DNA from: Nocardia niwae NBRC 108934 = DSM 45340
GTDB lineage: Bacteria; Actinomycetota; Actinomycetes; Mycobacteriales; Mycobacteriaceae
Assembly: GCF_001613465.1 (NCBI RefSeq)
Contig: NZ_BDCK01000020.1
Coordinates: forward strand, 124,001-188,000
Direction: 5' to 3'
Length of the DNA: 64,000 nt
Made by a program: the position numbers and the translations under genes. Numbering within the stretch: position 1 is the stretch's first letter; each line of letters starts with the position of its first letter. The notes beneath the pieces are model-generated. The model was not told the DNA's origin. It did not search any database and worked only from the letters and a program-made list of their open reading frames with translations. Below, one piece after another: positions 8,474 through 17,076 of this stretch.

Positions 8474-9370
8474 TCAGGCCGGAGCAGGCTGGTTCTCCTT
8501 GCCCAGGAGGGCATAGATGACAGCGGCAACAGCCTGGGTGAGCGTCTGGACGTCCTTGAAGGCTCTCGCCATGTCGAGAAGCAGCTTCGAGATCTTCAAA
8601 CCGTCGCGCCCGATCCTGGCGATCACCGCCGCGGCGACGTGCGGGCCCGCCGCGCCCAGAGACGCCGCGAGCTCCAGGGTGTACCCGATCAGTGCTCCCG
8701 CCAGGCTGGTCAGGATGTCCTGCACCATCTTCCGGAACGCCTTGACGATCTTCGACGCGGTATCCATGATTTCGCCGAGAGTGGCCGCCACGCCGCCCGC
8801 CCCGGCGATCTGGTCGATGAGATCCGTGGCCCGGTTCCGGTAGGCGTCCCCCGCGCTCCCGGTCCACGTCGAGATATCAGCCGCCAGACCCTTCTGCCAC
8901 GAATCGCTCATGCCGGTCAGCTCCCGGGCGATAAGGACCCAAGACTTGGAGTACGCCTCCACCATCTTGTCGTTTCCAGCGAGCCCATCCAGCACCTTCC
9001 GGTACGGCTCGACGTGCGTGAGCATCCATCCGGCGATCTGATCGCCCACGAATCCGAACGGGTCGAACGCCGCGTCCGCAACGGATGCGCCTGCCGCGAT
9101 GCCACCCGTGATCGCCTCGAAAGTCTTGGCGTTTCTGAAGTTGGCCCATGCCTCCCAAGCGTCTCCGGCGATGGTGCCGGACAGAACCCCGGGCAGCCTG
9201 GTCTCTTCGTCCTGCTTCAAACCGATGTCGTGCATCCAGAAGACGGTCTCCTGGAAGTACTCCTCCCGGTAGTCGGTCCCCTTGGCGATCAGTGGATTGT
9301 TCTCGGGCTTCTCCCGGTCGTCGAAACCAGGGGTGTGCTCGTTGAGCCAGTCACCAACTCTTGTGCTCAC
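8474..9370 (-). CDS. WXG-domain type VII secretion effector-like protein
   Basis: A 298-residue helical protein starting at GTG 9370, overlapping the stop of the EspC-like gene. A W-x-G turn occurs in STWTGSAGDAYRNRATDLID (WTG at 169-171), flanked by long helices, as in WXG100 domains fused to extra sequence. Residues 85-120 and 210-250 are Gly/Ala-rich and moderately hydrophobic. There is no signal peptide. Partner assembly with the adjacent EspC-like protein and handling by the YbaB-like protein are inferred from the operon. No C-terminal toxin domain can be named. Confidence 0.68.
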   Translation of the reverse strand: MSTRVGDWLNEHTPGFDDREKPENNPLIAKGTDYREEYFQETVFWMHDIGLKQDEETRLPGVLSGTIAGDAWEAWANFRNAKTFEAITGGIAAGASVADAAFDPFGFVGDQIAGWMLTHVEPYRKVLDGLAGNDKMVEAYSKSWVLIARELTGMSDSWQKGLAADISTWTGSAGDAYRNRATDLIDQIAGAGGVAATLGEIMDTASKIVKAFRKMVQDILTSLAGALIGYTLELAASLGAAGPHVAAAVIARIGRDGLKISKLLLDMARAFKDVQTLTQAVAAVIYALLGKENQPAPA

Positions 9371-9720
9371 TTCGGGCCTCTCGATGCGTCGGCGATCGTT
9401 TCCCGCAGTTCGGTCACCGATCTGCCGAACGCGCTGTCCTTGTCTTCGAATGCCGCCGCGACGAGGTCGAGTTTGCCCGGCAGCGCCGCGACGTCCTCCG
9501 CGAGCTTGCGGATCACGGCGATGGTGTTGCGATGTTTGTCGTCCAGCACCAGGTGCACGAGCGGCCGGGGAATCTCACCGAACCCGTCGTCAGCGGAACC
9601 CAGGTAGTCCGCGGCTTCCAGCGACAGCGTCAAACTCTGCATGAGTGTCTGCAGCTTCGCGGCATGATCGCGCACTTCGGCGGGATCGACGGAGATGGCC
9701 TCAGGATTGGTCACGTTCAC
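9367..9720 (-). CDS. EspC-like (DUF2580) type VII secretion target
   Basis: A 117-residue helical protein starting at GTG 9720. The opening ISVDPAEVRDHAAKLQTLM matches the EspC/DUF2580 pattern, in which a helix starts with a V-x-P-x-x-L/V-like cap, and the chain ends in a second long helix (FGRSVTELRETIADASRG). EspC-type proteins are exported by ESX systems and can form surface filaments. The gene overlaps its neighbours on both sides by four bases, so expression is tightly coupled with the YbaB-like and WXG-like proteins. Confidence 0.72.
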   Translation of the reverse strand: MNVTNPEAISVDPAEVRDHAAKLQTLMQSLTLSLEAADYLGSADDGFGEIPRPLVHLVLDDKHRNTIAVIRKLAEDVAALPGKLDLVAAAFEDKDSAFGRSVTELRETIADASRGPK

Positions 9721-10298
9721 ACCAACCAGGAGCGGTTGTAGTACTCGGTCTCCGGATCCGGCTCGTCCGGAACGACGATCTGGTCACGGTCGGGTTTGCG
9801 GCTTCGCGGCGAAGCGGGCGGCTCCGAGGACGCCGGGCCCTGTTGCGCCGGGAAAGGAGACGAGGCCATGAACGGGCTGTGGCCGGACGTGGACGCGGCC
9901 CGGTCTTCGAGTGGCGCGCTATTCTGCGGCTCGGGATCGGGGAAACGCGCGGCGTACTGAGCGGTGATCGCGGCGCCTGCCTCGTCGTCACCAACCGTCT
10001 TCCGCACGAGTTCGCCGACCTGTATCCGCAACGCCGATTGCGCCCGTCGCAGACACGCCATGATCTCAGCGGACAACACCGCCGGGTCCATCCCGCGCGA
10101 ACTGGGCGACAGATCGATCGCCGTGGGCGCACCGCTGCTGTCGACGGTGACCCGAACCCGATCATCCTTACCGGAGTCGGTGACGGTCAGCGCCTGCATG
10201 CGGCTTTCCAACTCCTGAAACTGTTCGGCCCGACGCTCGAAATCCGCTGCCATCCGCGCCAAGTCTTCCGCGGCATGGTGCACATCGAATGCGGCCAT
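9717..10298 (-). CDS. YbaB/EbfC-fold protein, EspL-like chaperone candidate
   Basis: A 193-residue protein. ATG 10298 is preferred over GTG 10304, because GGAGG lies five bases before the ATG but abuts the GTG. Residues 1-105 show the YbaB fold: a coiled helix (AEDLARMAADFERRAEQFQE), strands with VRVTVDSSGAPTAIDLSPSS, and a final helix. Residues 120-193 are Pro/Ser-rich and disordered. In ESX-1 loci, YbaB-fold proteins such as EspL act as cytosolic partners of substrates, so a chaperone role is likely. It is the first gene of the 10298-7559 operon. Confidence 0.75.
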   Translation of the reverse strand: MAAFDVHHAAEDLARMAADFERRAEQFQELESRMQALTVTDSGKDDRVRVTVDSSGAPTAIDLSPSSRGMDPAVLSAEIMACLRRAQSALRIQVGELVRKTVGDDEAGAAITAQYAARFPDPEPQNSAPLEDRAASTSGHSPFMASSPFPAQQGPASSEPPASPRSRKPDRDQIVVPDEPDPETEYYNRSWLV

Positions 10299-10675
10299 CA
10301 ACACCTCCTGCTACTTCGCGACTGCCTGGTCGACCAACAACACCGACACATCTTCACGTGTCTTACATCGACTCTGACGCAGCAGGCGGCCGATCGGTTC
10401 CATGGGATTCCGCCCCTCGTTCGAGCGATGGCCTACCGAATGAGGTCGAACCCACGAACCGTGCCACCTCGAACAGGACCACGTGCCGCAGCGCCCCGCA
10501 TACGACAATATCGCTGCCGGACAACAGTACTCGCGCTCGACCGCGTCGCCCGGCAGGATCGAGTTCGCCGCGCCGATCGGGGTTACCGAGCCGGTGATCA
10601 CACATCAGCCCTGGTCAGGCGGGTACTCCCGCCAGTGACAACAAATTCGGAGGGAGGGAGACCTAACCTTGCCCT
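10299..10675. other. Divergent intergenic region
   Basis: 377 bp between the YbaB-like gene (minus) and the membrane protein gene (plus). It probably holds both promoters. A 96-codon minus-strand frame (10311-10601) has no convincing composition and is not called. A run of GGAGGGAGGGAG at 10650-10661 lies too far before ATG 10676 to be an ideal binding site. Confidence 0.4.
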
Positions 10676-11431
10676 ATGCCTCGCTGGAGTACGCACGGTC
10701 GGAAGCCGGCGCGCGTAGGTCGGCTGGCGCGGCTCGGCAGTGATCCCCAAACCATCTCGGCCACAACAATTTCCAGAGCGACAATCAGGTCGATCGCTGT
10801 CGGCTCGAGCGGGCGGAAGTCGACGAATGCCGAGGACGTAGCACCGGAGCCCACGCCTCCTCCCCGCGTGCATCCGGGCTCGCTGGCACCGCAGATCGAA
10901 ACCCTCTCGCGGACAACGGCTATGGGCATGCCGCCGATACCACCTCGGGACCGGGACGACGAGCCGCATCGGCTGTACCACTCGGGCGCAGCCGCTTTCG
11001 TCGGACTTTGCATCGGCGTGCTGCTCCTTGTCGTGTCCGGATGCCTGCTCGTCGACCATCCGACGCAGACGGCAGCGGCGACGTCGACCGCATCGGTCCG
11101 CACCAGCGCCCCGAGTTCCCCGGCACCCTCGTCCGCCGCGCGCACGACGCCTCCCGTCGCCGCCGCACCGCCTGTCCGGACGGGCATCGGTGTCACCTTC
11201 GGAAAGGTCACCGCCAACGACGGCACGACCCTGGTGGTACGCAACGCGTTCACCAGCAGCAGCCTGAAAGTCCGCGCCGACGCCAACACCAAGGTGAACG
11301 TCCTGATCGCCAAACGGGCATCCGACATACGCGTGGGCGCCATCATCGCCGTCTACGGGCGGCAGTATCCGGATCAGTCGATCGTCGCTGAGTTCATCAC
11401 CGGAATCTCGATCGGCGGACCCACGAAATGA
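10676..11431 (+). CDS. Single-pass membrane protein with DUF5666-like extracellular domain
   Basis: A 251-residue protein as read from ATG 10676; the start is uncertain, as the first 80 residues have weaker coding character and ATG 10922 is an alternative. One membrane segment (FVGLCIGVLLLVVSGCLLV) lies near residues 105-125, followed by a Ser/Thr/Pro-rich linker. The C-terminal domain of about 75 residues (TFGKVTANDGTTLVVRNAF, then DIRVGAIIAVYGRQ) has the small beta-barrel pattern of DUF5666, a family of unknown function found on bacterial surfaces. No partner is evident. Confidence 0.62.
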   Translation: MPRWSTHGRKPARVGRLARLGSDPQTISATTISRATIRSIAVGSSGRKSTNAEDVAPEPTPPPRVHPGSLAPQIETLSRTTAMGMPPIPPRDRDDEPHRLYHSGAAAFVGLCIGVLLLVVSGCLLVDHPTQTAAATSTASVRTSAPSSPAPSSAARTTPPVAAAPPVRTGIGVTFGKVTANDGTTLVVRNAFTSSSLKVRADANTKVNVLIAKRASDIRVGAIIAVYGRQYPDQSIVAEFITGISIGGPTK

Positions 11432-11610
11432 TCCGCTAGGTCGCGGCTCGAGTTCGCCCACGTGGCGCCGCTTCCACCACCGAGTCGTCGACCTACTCCG
11501 GCTGACCCCACCGCAGCTCGATCCCCCACACCGCTTCGGTCACCGCTGAATGTCGGTGCCTCTTGCTAACTTTCGTCTCGTTCTGATCTGACGAAAACAG
11601 GCGAGGCGCT

Positions 11611-13035
11611 ATGACAATCGGGGGAACCACCTATCTCGAGCTGTCCGAGGACAGCGGTACCGCGCACAAGTTCTACGAGGTGATCGTGGCGGGCACGCAA
11701 GTGAGTGTCCGTTTCGGTCGCATCGGAGAACAGGGGCAGACGAAGGTGAGCTCGTTCGCCTCCGCGGAGAAGGCGCAGGCGGCCGCGGCGAAGAAGGTCG
11801 GCGAGAAGGTGCGGAAGGGCTATGCGCCCGCCGTGCTGGGGGCGCGGGCCAGGCGGCCGGTGACCAGGCGCCCACCCAGCAGCGGCCGCTCCACGGCGAA
11901 GGCCGCGCCAGTGCTGTGGAGTTTCGACTCCGGCGCCGCCGCCTTCGGCATCTTCGTCGACGAGCGCCGCTGCTGGGTGGGCAACGAGAACGGCGACGTG
12001 TTCACCCTCACCCCGGACGGCGTGGTCACCGGCCGGTACCGCCTGCCCGACGCGGTCAAATGCATTGTGGCCGACGATTTCTGGATCTATGCCGGATGCG
12101 ACGACGGGCGCGTCTACGACCTGTCGGGCAAGGTGCCGCGGGCGGCCTACGACATCGCGGCAGATGTCGACATCTACTGGCTCGACATCCACGACGGCAT
12201 CCTCGGCGTCTCCGATCGCCAGGGCGGCATCACCGTGATCGACTACGAGGAGGAGTCGCTGTGGACCCGGCGCAGCACCGGCGACTCGGGCTGGATGGTG
12301 CGCGTCGACGTGAACGGCGTCTACCACGGGCATTCCGCCGGCGTCACGAAATACGACCTGGACAGCGGCACCGCCTCGTGGCACGCGGGCACCGGCGGCG
12401 AGGTCCTCTTCGGCTGGCAGGAATCCGGCGCCGTCTACGCGGGCACGGCCCGCAACCAGGTCCGCATGGTGGCCAAGAGCGGCCGCGCCGAGCGCACCTA
12501 CCAGTGTGATGCCGCGGTCTTCTCCTGCGCCACCTCACCTGACGGCCGCTACGTGTTCGCTGGTGACAACTACTCCTCGGTGTACTGCTTCGATGCCGCC
12601 GGGAACCGTGTGTGGAAGCTGGCAACGGGCTGCGGCTCGGCCTATTCCATGCAGTATCACGACGAGAAGCTGTACTTGGTCACCACTACCGGCACGCTGG
12701 CGTGTCTCGATGTCGGCGAGGCCGCCATCCGTAACGCCGAGCAGGGCGTACTGCCGCGGACGGTGTCGGTGAAGGCTCCCGAGATCTCCGCGGTGGTGCC
12801 GAGCAGCACCGTCGAGATCACCTCCGACGCGGGCACCGGCGTCATCGTGGAATGCGTGCACCAGGGCAGTTCCCTGCGCGTGCGGGTGGTCTCGCCCGGA
12901 TACCATCAGGGCTGGAACGTGCAGTTCCCCAAGGACATTCGCCGGGCGGGGACGCGCTACGTGGTCGACGGCATCGCGGAGTCGGCGCGTGGCGGTTTCT
13001 ATCGCGTGCGCGGGGACATCCGCCAGTTGTCCTGA
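11611..13035 (+). CDS. WGR-domain protein with beta-propeller repeats
   Basis: A 474-residue protein. Residues 1-72 are a WGR domain (YLELSEDSGTAHKFYEVIV, then VRFGRIGEQGQTKV). In eukaryotic PARPs this fold contacts DNA ends; in bacteria it occurs in MolR-like and metabolic regulators. A basic linker (ARARRPVTRRPPSSGR) follows, then PQQ/WD-like blades from about residue 95 to 375, each with a repeated shape such as FVDERRCWVGNENGDVFTL and DDFWIYAGCDDGRVYDL. There is no signal peptide, so it is cytosolic. DNA binding or sensing is a family-based guess. Confidence 0.78.
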   Translation: MTIGGTTYLELSEDSGTAHKFYEVIVAGTQVSVRFGRIGEQGQTKVSSFASAEKAQAAAAKKVGEKVRKGYAPAVLGARARRPVTRRPPSSGRSTAKAAPVLWSFDSGAAAFGIFVDERRCWVGNENGDVFTLTPDGVVTGRYRLPDAVKCIVADDFWIYAGCDDGRVYDLSGKVPRAAYDIAADVDIYWLDIHDGILGVSDRQGGITVIDYEEESLWTRRSTGDSGWMVRVDVNGVYHGHSAGVTKYDLDSGTASWHAGTGGEVLFGWQESGAVYAGTARNQVRMVAKSGRAERTYQCDAAVFSCATSPDGRYVFAGDNYSSVYCFDAAGNRVWKLATGCGSAYSMQYHDEKLYLVTTTGTLACLDVGEAAIRNAEQGVLPRTVSVKAPEISAVVPSSTVEITSDAGTGVIVECVHQGSSLRVRVVSPGYHQGWNVQFPKDIRRAGTRYVVDGIAESARGGFYRVRGDIRQLS

Positions 13036-13054
13036 GCGTTCTCGGACGATACGT

Positions 13055-13084
13055 TCCTCGCGCGTCTCGCGAGATGCGTGAGGA
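13055..13084 (+). terminator. Hairpin after the WGR/propeller gene
   Basis: TCCTC (13055-13059) pairs with GAGGA (13080-13084), with further pairing inside (CGCG/TGCG and TCTCGCGAGA). It starts 20 bp after the stop codon. There is no T-run, so this is a likely but not certain terminator. Confidence 0.5.
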
Positions 13085-13835
13085 GCGTCGCCGAAGGAAC
13101 GCCGCCGCTCGCGGTCCTGGCATATCGCGCGCTATCCCGGCGCTCCTCGGGCGCGGGCACGGGATGTCCCCGATCTCCGGCTACGCCCGCTCGCTCGGTA
13201 GCGGCGATCCGCGAAGGCGGAGACCTTCGGTGCCAGGACCAGTTCGCCGGAGACCTGCCCTGCGGGCTTGGCAGGACGGAGTTCGGCCGCTGGATCGGCC
13301 TCGGCGAGGCAGTGCGGGCGACACCCCTCACGTGCTGCCGGAGCGGGACGTCAGCATCGCCGTCGACTGGTTCGGCCTCTACCTCTGCCCCGGTGTAAGC
13401 GCCTCGACATCTGGTTCGGCATCGTCCGTCAGCTGTATCCCGGCGCGGTGCCCGAGTCTGTGAGCCCACCCCCGCCGATCTCCGCGATCGCCGACATCGA
13501 CAGCCGCTTGCGGCGCAGGCTCGACCCGGCGGTCCCGGCTCTACGCGCCGGTCACCACGATGGTCATCGAAGCGACCGAGGCCGGGCCCGGTCAGCTGCT
13601 CCCGGCTCCGGTGCTCGGCAGCCCGGAACGCCGCGTTCACACCAGCGCCCCGTTCGTCGCGCGCTACGGCTTCTGTGGCATCGCCACGGCGAGGCCTGCC
13701 AGACGATCCTGGCGACCGGCGAGTCCTCCCCCGCACGACCGTGGCCGCCCATGCTGATCTGCCGATTCGTCGGCGGAACGCCACGCCCGGTGGGAAGGTG
13801 GATGTACGGCAGGTGTCGGCAAAGGAGCGAGACAC
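13085..13835. other. Gene-poor stretch with possible coding remnants
   Basis: 750 bp without a complete gene. Short stretches read like real protein in changing frames, for example RDVSIAVDWFGLYLCP near 13345, RLDIWFGIVRQLYPGAVPES near 13405, and APVTTMVIEATEAGPGQLLP near 13550. None has a start, a binding site or a recognised family. A decayed gene is possible. The promoter of the EF-G-like gene must lie at the right end. Confidence 0.35.
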
Positions 13836-16031
13836 ATGGTGGACAAGACCAACGGAGCTGCCGCGGGCGACGGCGGCGTGATGACGGCGGACCGGCCGGA
13901 GCAGATCCGCAACGTGGTCCTGGTCGGGCACAGCGGGTCGGGCAAGACCACGCTCGTCGACGCCATGGCGCTCACCGCGCGGGCGGTCAACCGCGCGGGG
14001 CGCGTCGAGGATGGCACGTCGCTGTCGGATTACGACGAGATCGAGCATCGTCAGCACCGGTCGGTGCAGCTGTCGGTGGTGCCGGTGGCGTGGGGTGGGA
14101 TGAAGGTCAACCTGGTCGACACGCCCGGATACGCCGATTTCGTGGGCGAGTTGCGGGCGGGATTGCGGGCGGCCGACGCGGCGCTGTTCGTGATCTCGGC
14201 GGCCGAGGGTGCGGCGGGTATCGCCGGGGCGACGAGGGCGCTGTGGGAGGAGTGCGCCGCGGTCGGGATGCCACGCGCGATCGTGATCACCCACCTCGAC
14301 ACGGCCCGCGACGAGTTCGATGTGATGACCGAGACCTGCCGGGCCGTGCTGGGCGGCGGATCCTCGGAGAACATCCTGCCACTGCATCTGCCCGTGTACG
14401 GTCCGAAGAATCCGGACGGTCACCGGCCGGTCACGGGCATGGTGGAGCTGCTGCCGCACTGCGTGGGCGACTACTCCTCCGGTGAGGAGGTCCAGGGCGA
14501 TCCCTCGCCCGATCAGGTACCGGCGCTGGAGGAAGCGCGCAATCGCCTCATCGAAGGCATCATCGCCGAGAGCGAAGACGAGAGCCTCATGGAGCGCTAC
14601 CTCGAGGGCGCGGAGATCAGCCTCGCGACGCTCGTCGCCGACCTGGAGCGCGCGGTCGCGCGGGGCAGCTTCCACCCCGTGCTGTTCGCCGCGCCCGCGC
14701 CCGAGGGCGCCAAGCAGGGCTTGGGCACGGTCGAGTTGCTCGACCTGATCACCGGTGGTTTCCCGACCCCCGCGGAGCACCCCATCACCGCCAGCAACGG
14801 CGCCGGACCGCATCCGCTGCGCTGCGACCCGGCAGGCGAGCTGGCCGCGGAGGTCATCCGCACCGCGTCCGACCCGTACGTCGGGCGGGTCTGCATGGTC
14901 CGCGTCTTCTCCGGCACCTTGCATGCCGATGACACGGTGCACATCAGCGGGCACGGCCTGGAGGATCGCGGCCACGAGAGCCACGAACTGGACGAGCGGG
15001 TCGGCGCGATATCGGCTCCTTTCGGCAAGCAGCAACGTCCACTCCGGCAGGCGATCGCGGGCGACATCGCTTACGTCACCAAGCTCGGCCACGCCGAAAC
15101 CGGTGACACCCTGTCGTCCACCGGCAGCCCTTTGCGGATCGAACCGTGGCCGATGCCCGATCCCCTGCTGCCGGTGGCGATCCGCGCGCACAGCAAAACC
15201 GACGAGGACAAGCTGTCCCAAAGCCTCGCCCGCTTGGCCGCCGAGGATCCCGCGCTGCGCCTCGAACACAACCCGCAGACCCATCAACTGGTGCTCTGGT
15301 GTCTCGGCGAAGCCCATCGCGACGTCGCTCTGGAACGGTTGCGGACCCGGTTCGGCGTGCAGGTGGACGTGACCGATCACGAGGTGGCGTTGCGGGAGAC
15401 GTTCGCGGGCAAGGCGAACGGGCGCGGCAGGCATGTCAAACAGTCCGGTGGGCACGGGCAGTACGCCGTGTGCGAGATCGAGGTCGAACCGCTGCCCGAG
15501 GGGTCGGGGATCGAGTTCGTGGACAGAGTGGTCGGCGGCGTCGTTCCGCGCCAGTTCATCCCGTCGGTGGAGAAGGGCGTCCGAGCGCAGGCCTCCCGCG
15601 GGTTGACCGCCGGATACCCCCTGGTGGACGTGCGCGTCACCCTGTTCGACGGCAAAGCGCACTCCGTCGACTCCTCCGACGCCGCATTCCAGACCGCAGG
15701 CGCCCTCGCCTTGCGGGAGGCCGCCGCGGCGGCGGGGATCAGGGTGCTCGAGCCGCTCGCCGAAGTCTGGGTGCTGGTCTCCGACGATTACGTCGGGCCG
15801 GTCCTGAGCGACCTGTCCAGCCGCCGCGGGCGCGTGCTCGGCACCGAGCCGCACGGCGCAGGCCGCACCCGTATCCACGCCGAAGTCCCCGAACTCGAAC
15901 TCAGCCGTTACGCCATCGACCTGCGTTCGATTTCGCACGGCACCGCCGATTTCACCCGCAGCTACGCGCGCCATGAGCCGATGCCGAACCAGATCGCCGC
16001 GGCGAGGCGAGGGGAGAAGGCGCGCGCGTAG
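13836..16031 (+). CDS. fusA2: Elongation factor G-like protein (EF-G2 type)
   Basis: A 731-residue protein starting at ATG 13836 with AAGGAG upstream. The full EF-G domain order is present: a GTPase domain with P-loop GHSGSGKTT (31-39) and DTPGYADF (95-102), then domain II, III, a domain IV (HVKQSGGHGQYAVCEIEVEP), and V. The G4 element reads THLD (152-155) instead of the canonical NKxD, and the P-loop has Ser-Gly-Ser in place of the His/Val-Asp-His/Ala of true translocases. This is the pattern of the EF-G-like paralogues of mycobacteria (Rv0120c type), whose ribosomal role is unclear. It stands alone. Confidence 0.88.
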   Translation: MVDKTNGAAAGDGGVMTADRPEQIRNVVLVGHSGSGKTTLVDAMALTARAVNRAGRVEDGTSLSDYDEIEHRQHRSVQLSVVPVAWGGMKVNLVDTPGYADFVGELRAGLRAADAALFVISAAEGAAGIAGATRALWEECAAVGMPRAIVITHLDTARDEFDVMTETCRAVLGGGSSENILPLHLPVYGPKNPDGHRPVTGMVELLPHCVGDYSSGEEVQGDPSPDQVPALEEARNRLIEGIIAESEDESLMERYLEGAEISLATLVADLERAVARGSFHPVLFAAPAPEGAKQGLGTVELLDLITGGFPTPAEHPITASNGAGPHPLRCDPAGELAAEVIRTASDPYVGRVCMVRVFSGTLHADDTVHISGHGLEDRGHESHELDERVGAISAPFGKQQRPLRQAIAGDIAYVTKLGHAETGDTLSSTGSPLRIEPWPMPDPLLPVAIRAHSKTDEDKLSQSLARLAAEDPALRLEHNPQTHQLVLWCLGEAHRDVALERLRTRFGVQVDVTDHEVALRETFAGKANGRGRHVKQSGGHGQYAVCEIEVEPLPEGSGIEFVDRVVGGVVPRQFIPSVEKGVRAQASRGLTAGYPLVDVRVTLFDGKAHSVDSSDAAFQTAGALALREAAAAAGIRVLEPLAEVWVLVSDDYVGPVLSDLSSRRGRVLGTEPHGAGRTRIHAEVPELELSRYAIDLRSISHGTADFTRSYARHEPMPNQIAAARRGEKARA

Positions 16032-16287
16032 TCCGCTCCGCTGAGCGCCTCCGACCCGTACGTCGAACGGTCTTCCGGTGCCCGCGTCTTGCGGACACTC
16101 CTGCGCAATTCACGACGGACCCCCCTGCGTTGGGCAGTAAACCCGGACGGCGAATTCACCCGGCGTTTGATTCCGTTTCTCAGCGGAACGATGCGCGGTT
16201 CAGCGAGCTTCCCATCGATTGGTGGTCACTGCTCGCCGGGTACAGTTGGCCGCGTATGCGAGCCCAACGCTAGGTGGAGAAATGACG

Positions 16288-17043
16288 ATGGATCCCTCCC
16301 GCTGTGTCGTGCTGGTGCCGGTGCATGACTACATCGAGCCCGGCTGCGCAGAGGGGTTGGCCGAACTCGAACGACGTGGGTATCCGGTCTGGCGCACATA
16401 CGGTTGTTCCGCGATCGATCAGGCACGCAGTCAGATCGCGACGGACGCGTTGGCGCAGGGTTTCGAGGAGCTGATGTGGATCGATGCCGATATTCGCTTC
16501 CATCCGGACGCGGTGGATATGCTGCGGTCACACAATCTGCCGGTGGTATGCGGCATCTATCCCAAGAAAAGGTCACGTGAGCTCGTCTGCAGCCTGTTGC
16601 CGGACACCCAAGGCGTCATCTTCGGTCAAGCAGGCGGCATGGTGGAGATACGTTATGCCGCAGGTGGATTCCTGCTCACGAAACGGCATGTCTACGAGGA
16701 GATCGCGAAACACGAGCAACTGCCGGTCTGCAATGAGCAATTCGGACGGGCCTTGGTCCCCTACTTCTTGCCGATGATCGTTCCGGACGGCGACCACCAG
16801 TGGTATCTCGGCGAGGATTTCGCGTTCTCCGAACGCGCTCGCCGATCCGGTTTCGCCATCCACGCCGACACCCGGTTCCGCCTGGAGCACATCGGCAAGT
16901 ACGGATATACCTGGGAAGACGCAGGGAGCGAACGAAAGCGGTTCGGGACCTACGCGTTCAAGTTCCGGCAGCGCTCGGAGAGCGCCGATGCCACCGGGAA
17001 CCGGCAGGTCGACAGCGAGGAAAGCGTCCCCCAAACCACCTGA
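16288..17043 (+). CDS. GT-A fold glycosyltransferase
   Basis: A 251-residue protein. ATG 16288 is preferred because GGTGGAG (16273-16279) is eight bases away; ATG 16282 is too close. The opening strand CVVLVPVHDYIEP and the acidic metal-binding turn ELMWIDADIRFHPDAVDML (D-x-D type) are hallmarks of nucleotide-sugar-dependent GT-A transferases. A later LGEDFAFSERARRSGF block resembles the ED-x-F acceptor/catalytic motif. There is no membrane segment, so it is cytosolic. It converges with the two-domain glycosyltransferase at 17077, 33 bp away, suggesting a shared glycosylation function. Confidence 0.75.
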   Translation: MDPSRCVVLVPVHDYIEPGCAEGLAELERRGYPVWRTYGCSAIDQARSQIATDALAQGFEELMWIDADIRFHPDAVDMLRSHNLPVVCGIYPKKRSRELVCSLLPDTQGVIFGQAGGMVEIRYAAGGFLLTKRHVYEEIAKHEQLPVCNEQFGRALVPYFLPMIVPDGDHQWYLGEDFAFSERARRSGFAIHADTRFRLEHIGKYGYTWEDAGSERKRFGTYAFKFRQRSESADATGNRQVDSEESVPQTT

Positions 17044-17076
17044 TCGGTCGCCCGTCGCGCACTCTCGACGGCGGGT

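Noticed and set aside
10311..10601. A 96-codon minus-strand frame upstream of the YbaB-like gene
   Set aside because: Composition is unlike the neighbouring genes, with no binding site and no family; treated as promoter region.
12999..15974. A 991-codon minus-strand open frame across the EF-G-like gene
   Set aside because: It is the antisense of a clear EF-G homologue; long antisense frames are common at this GC content and the translated sequence has no domain pattern.
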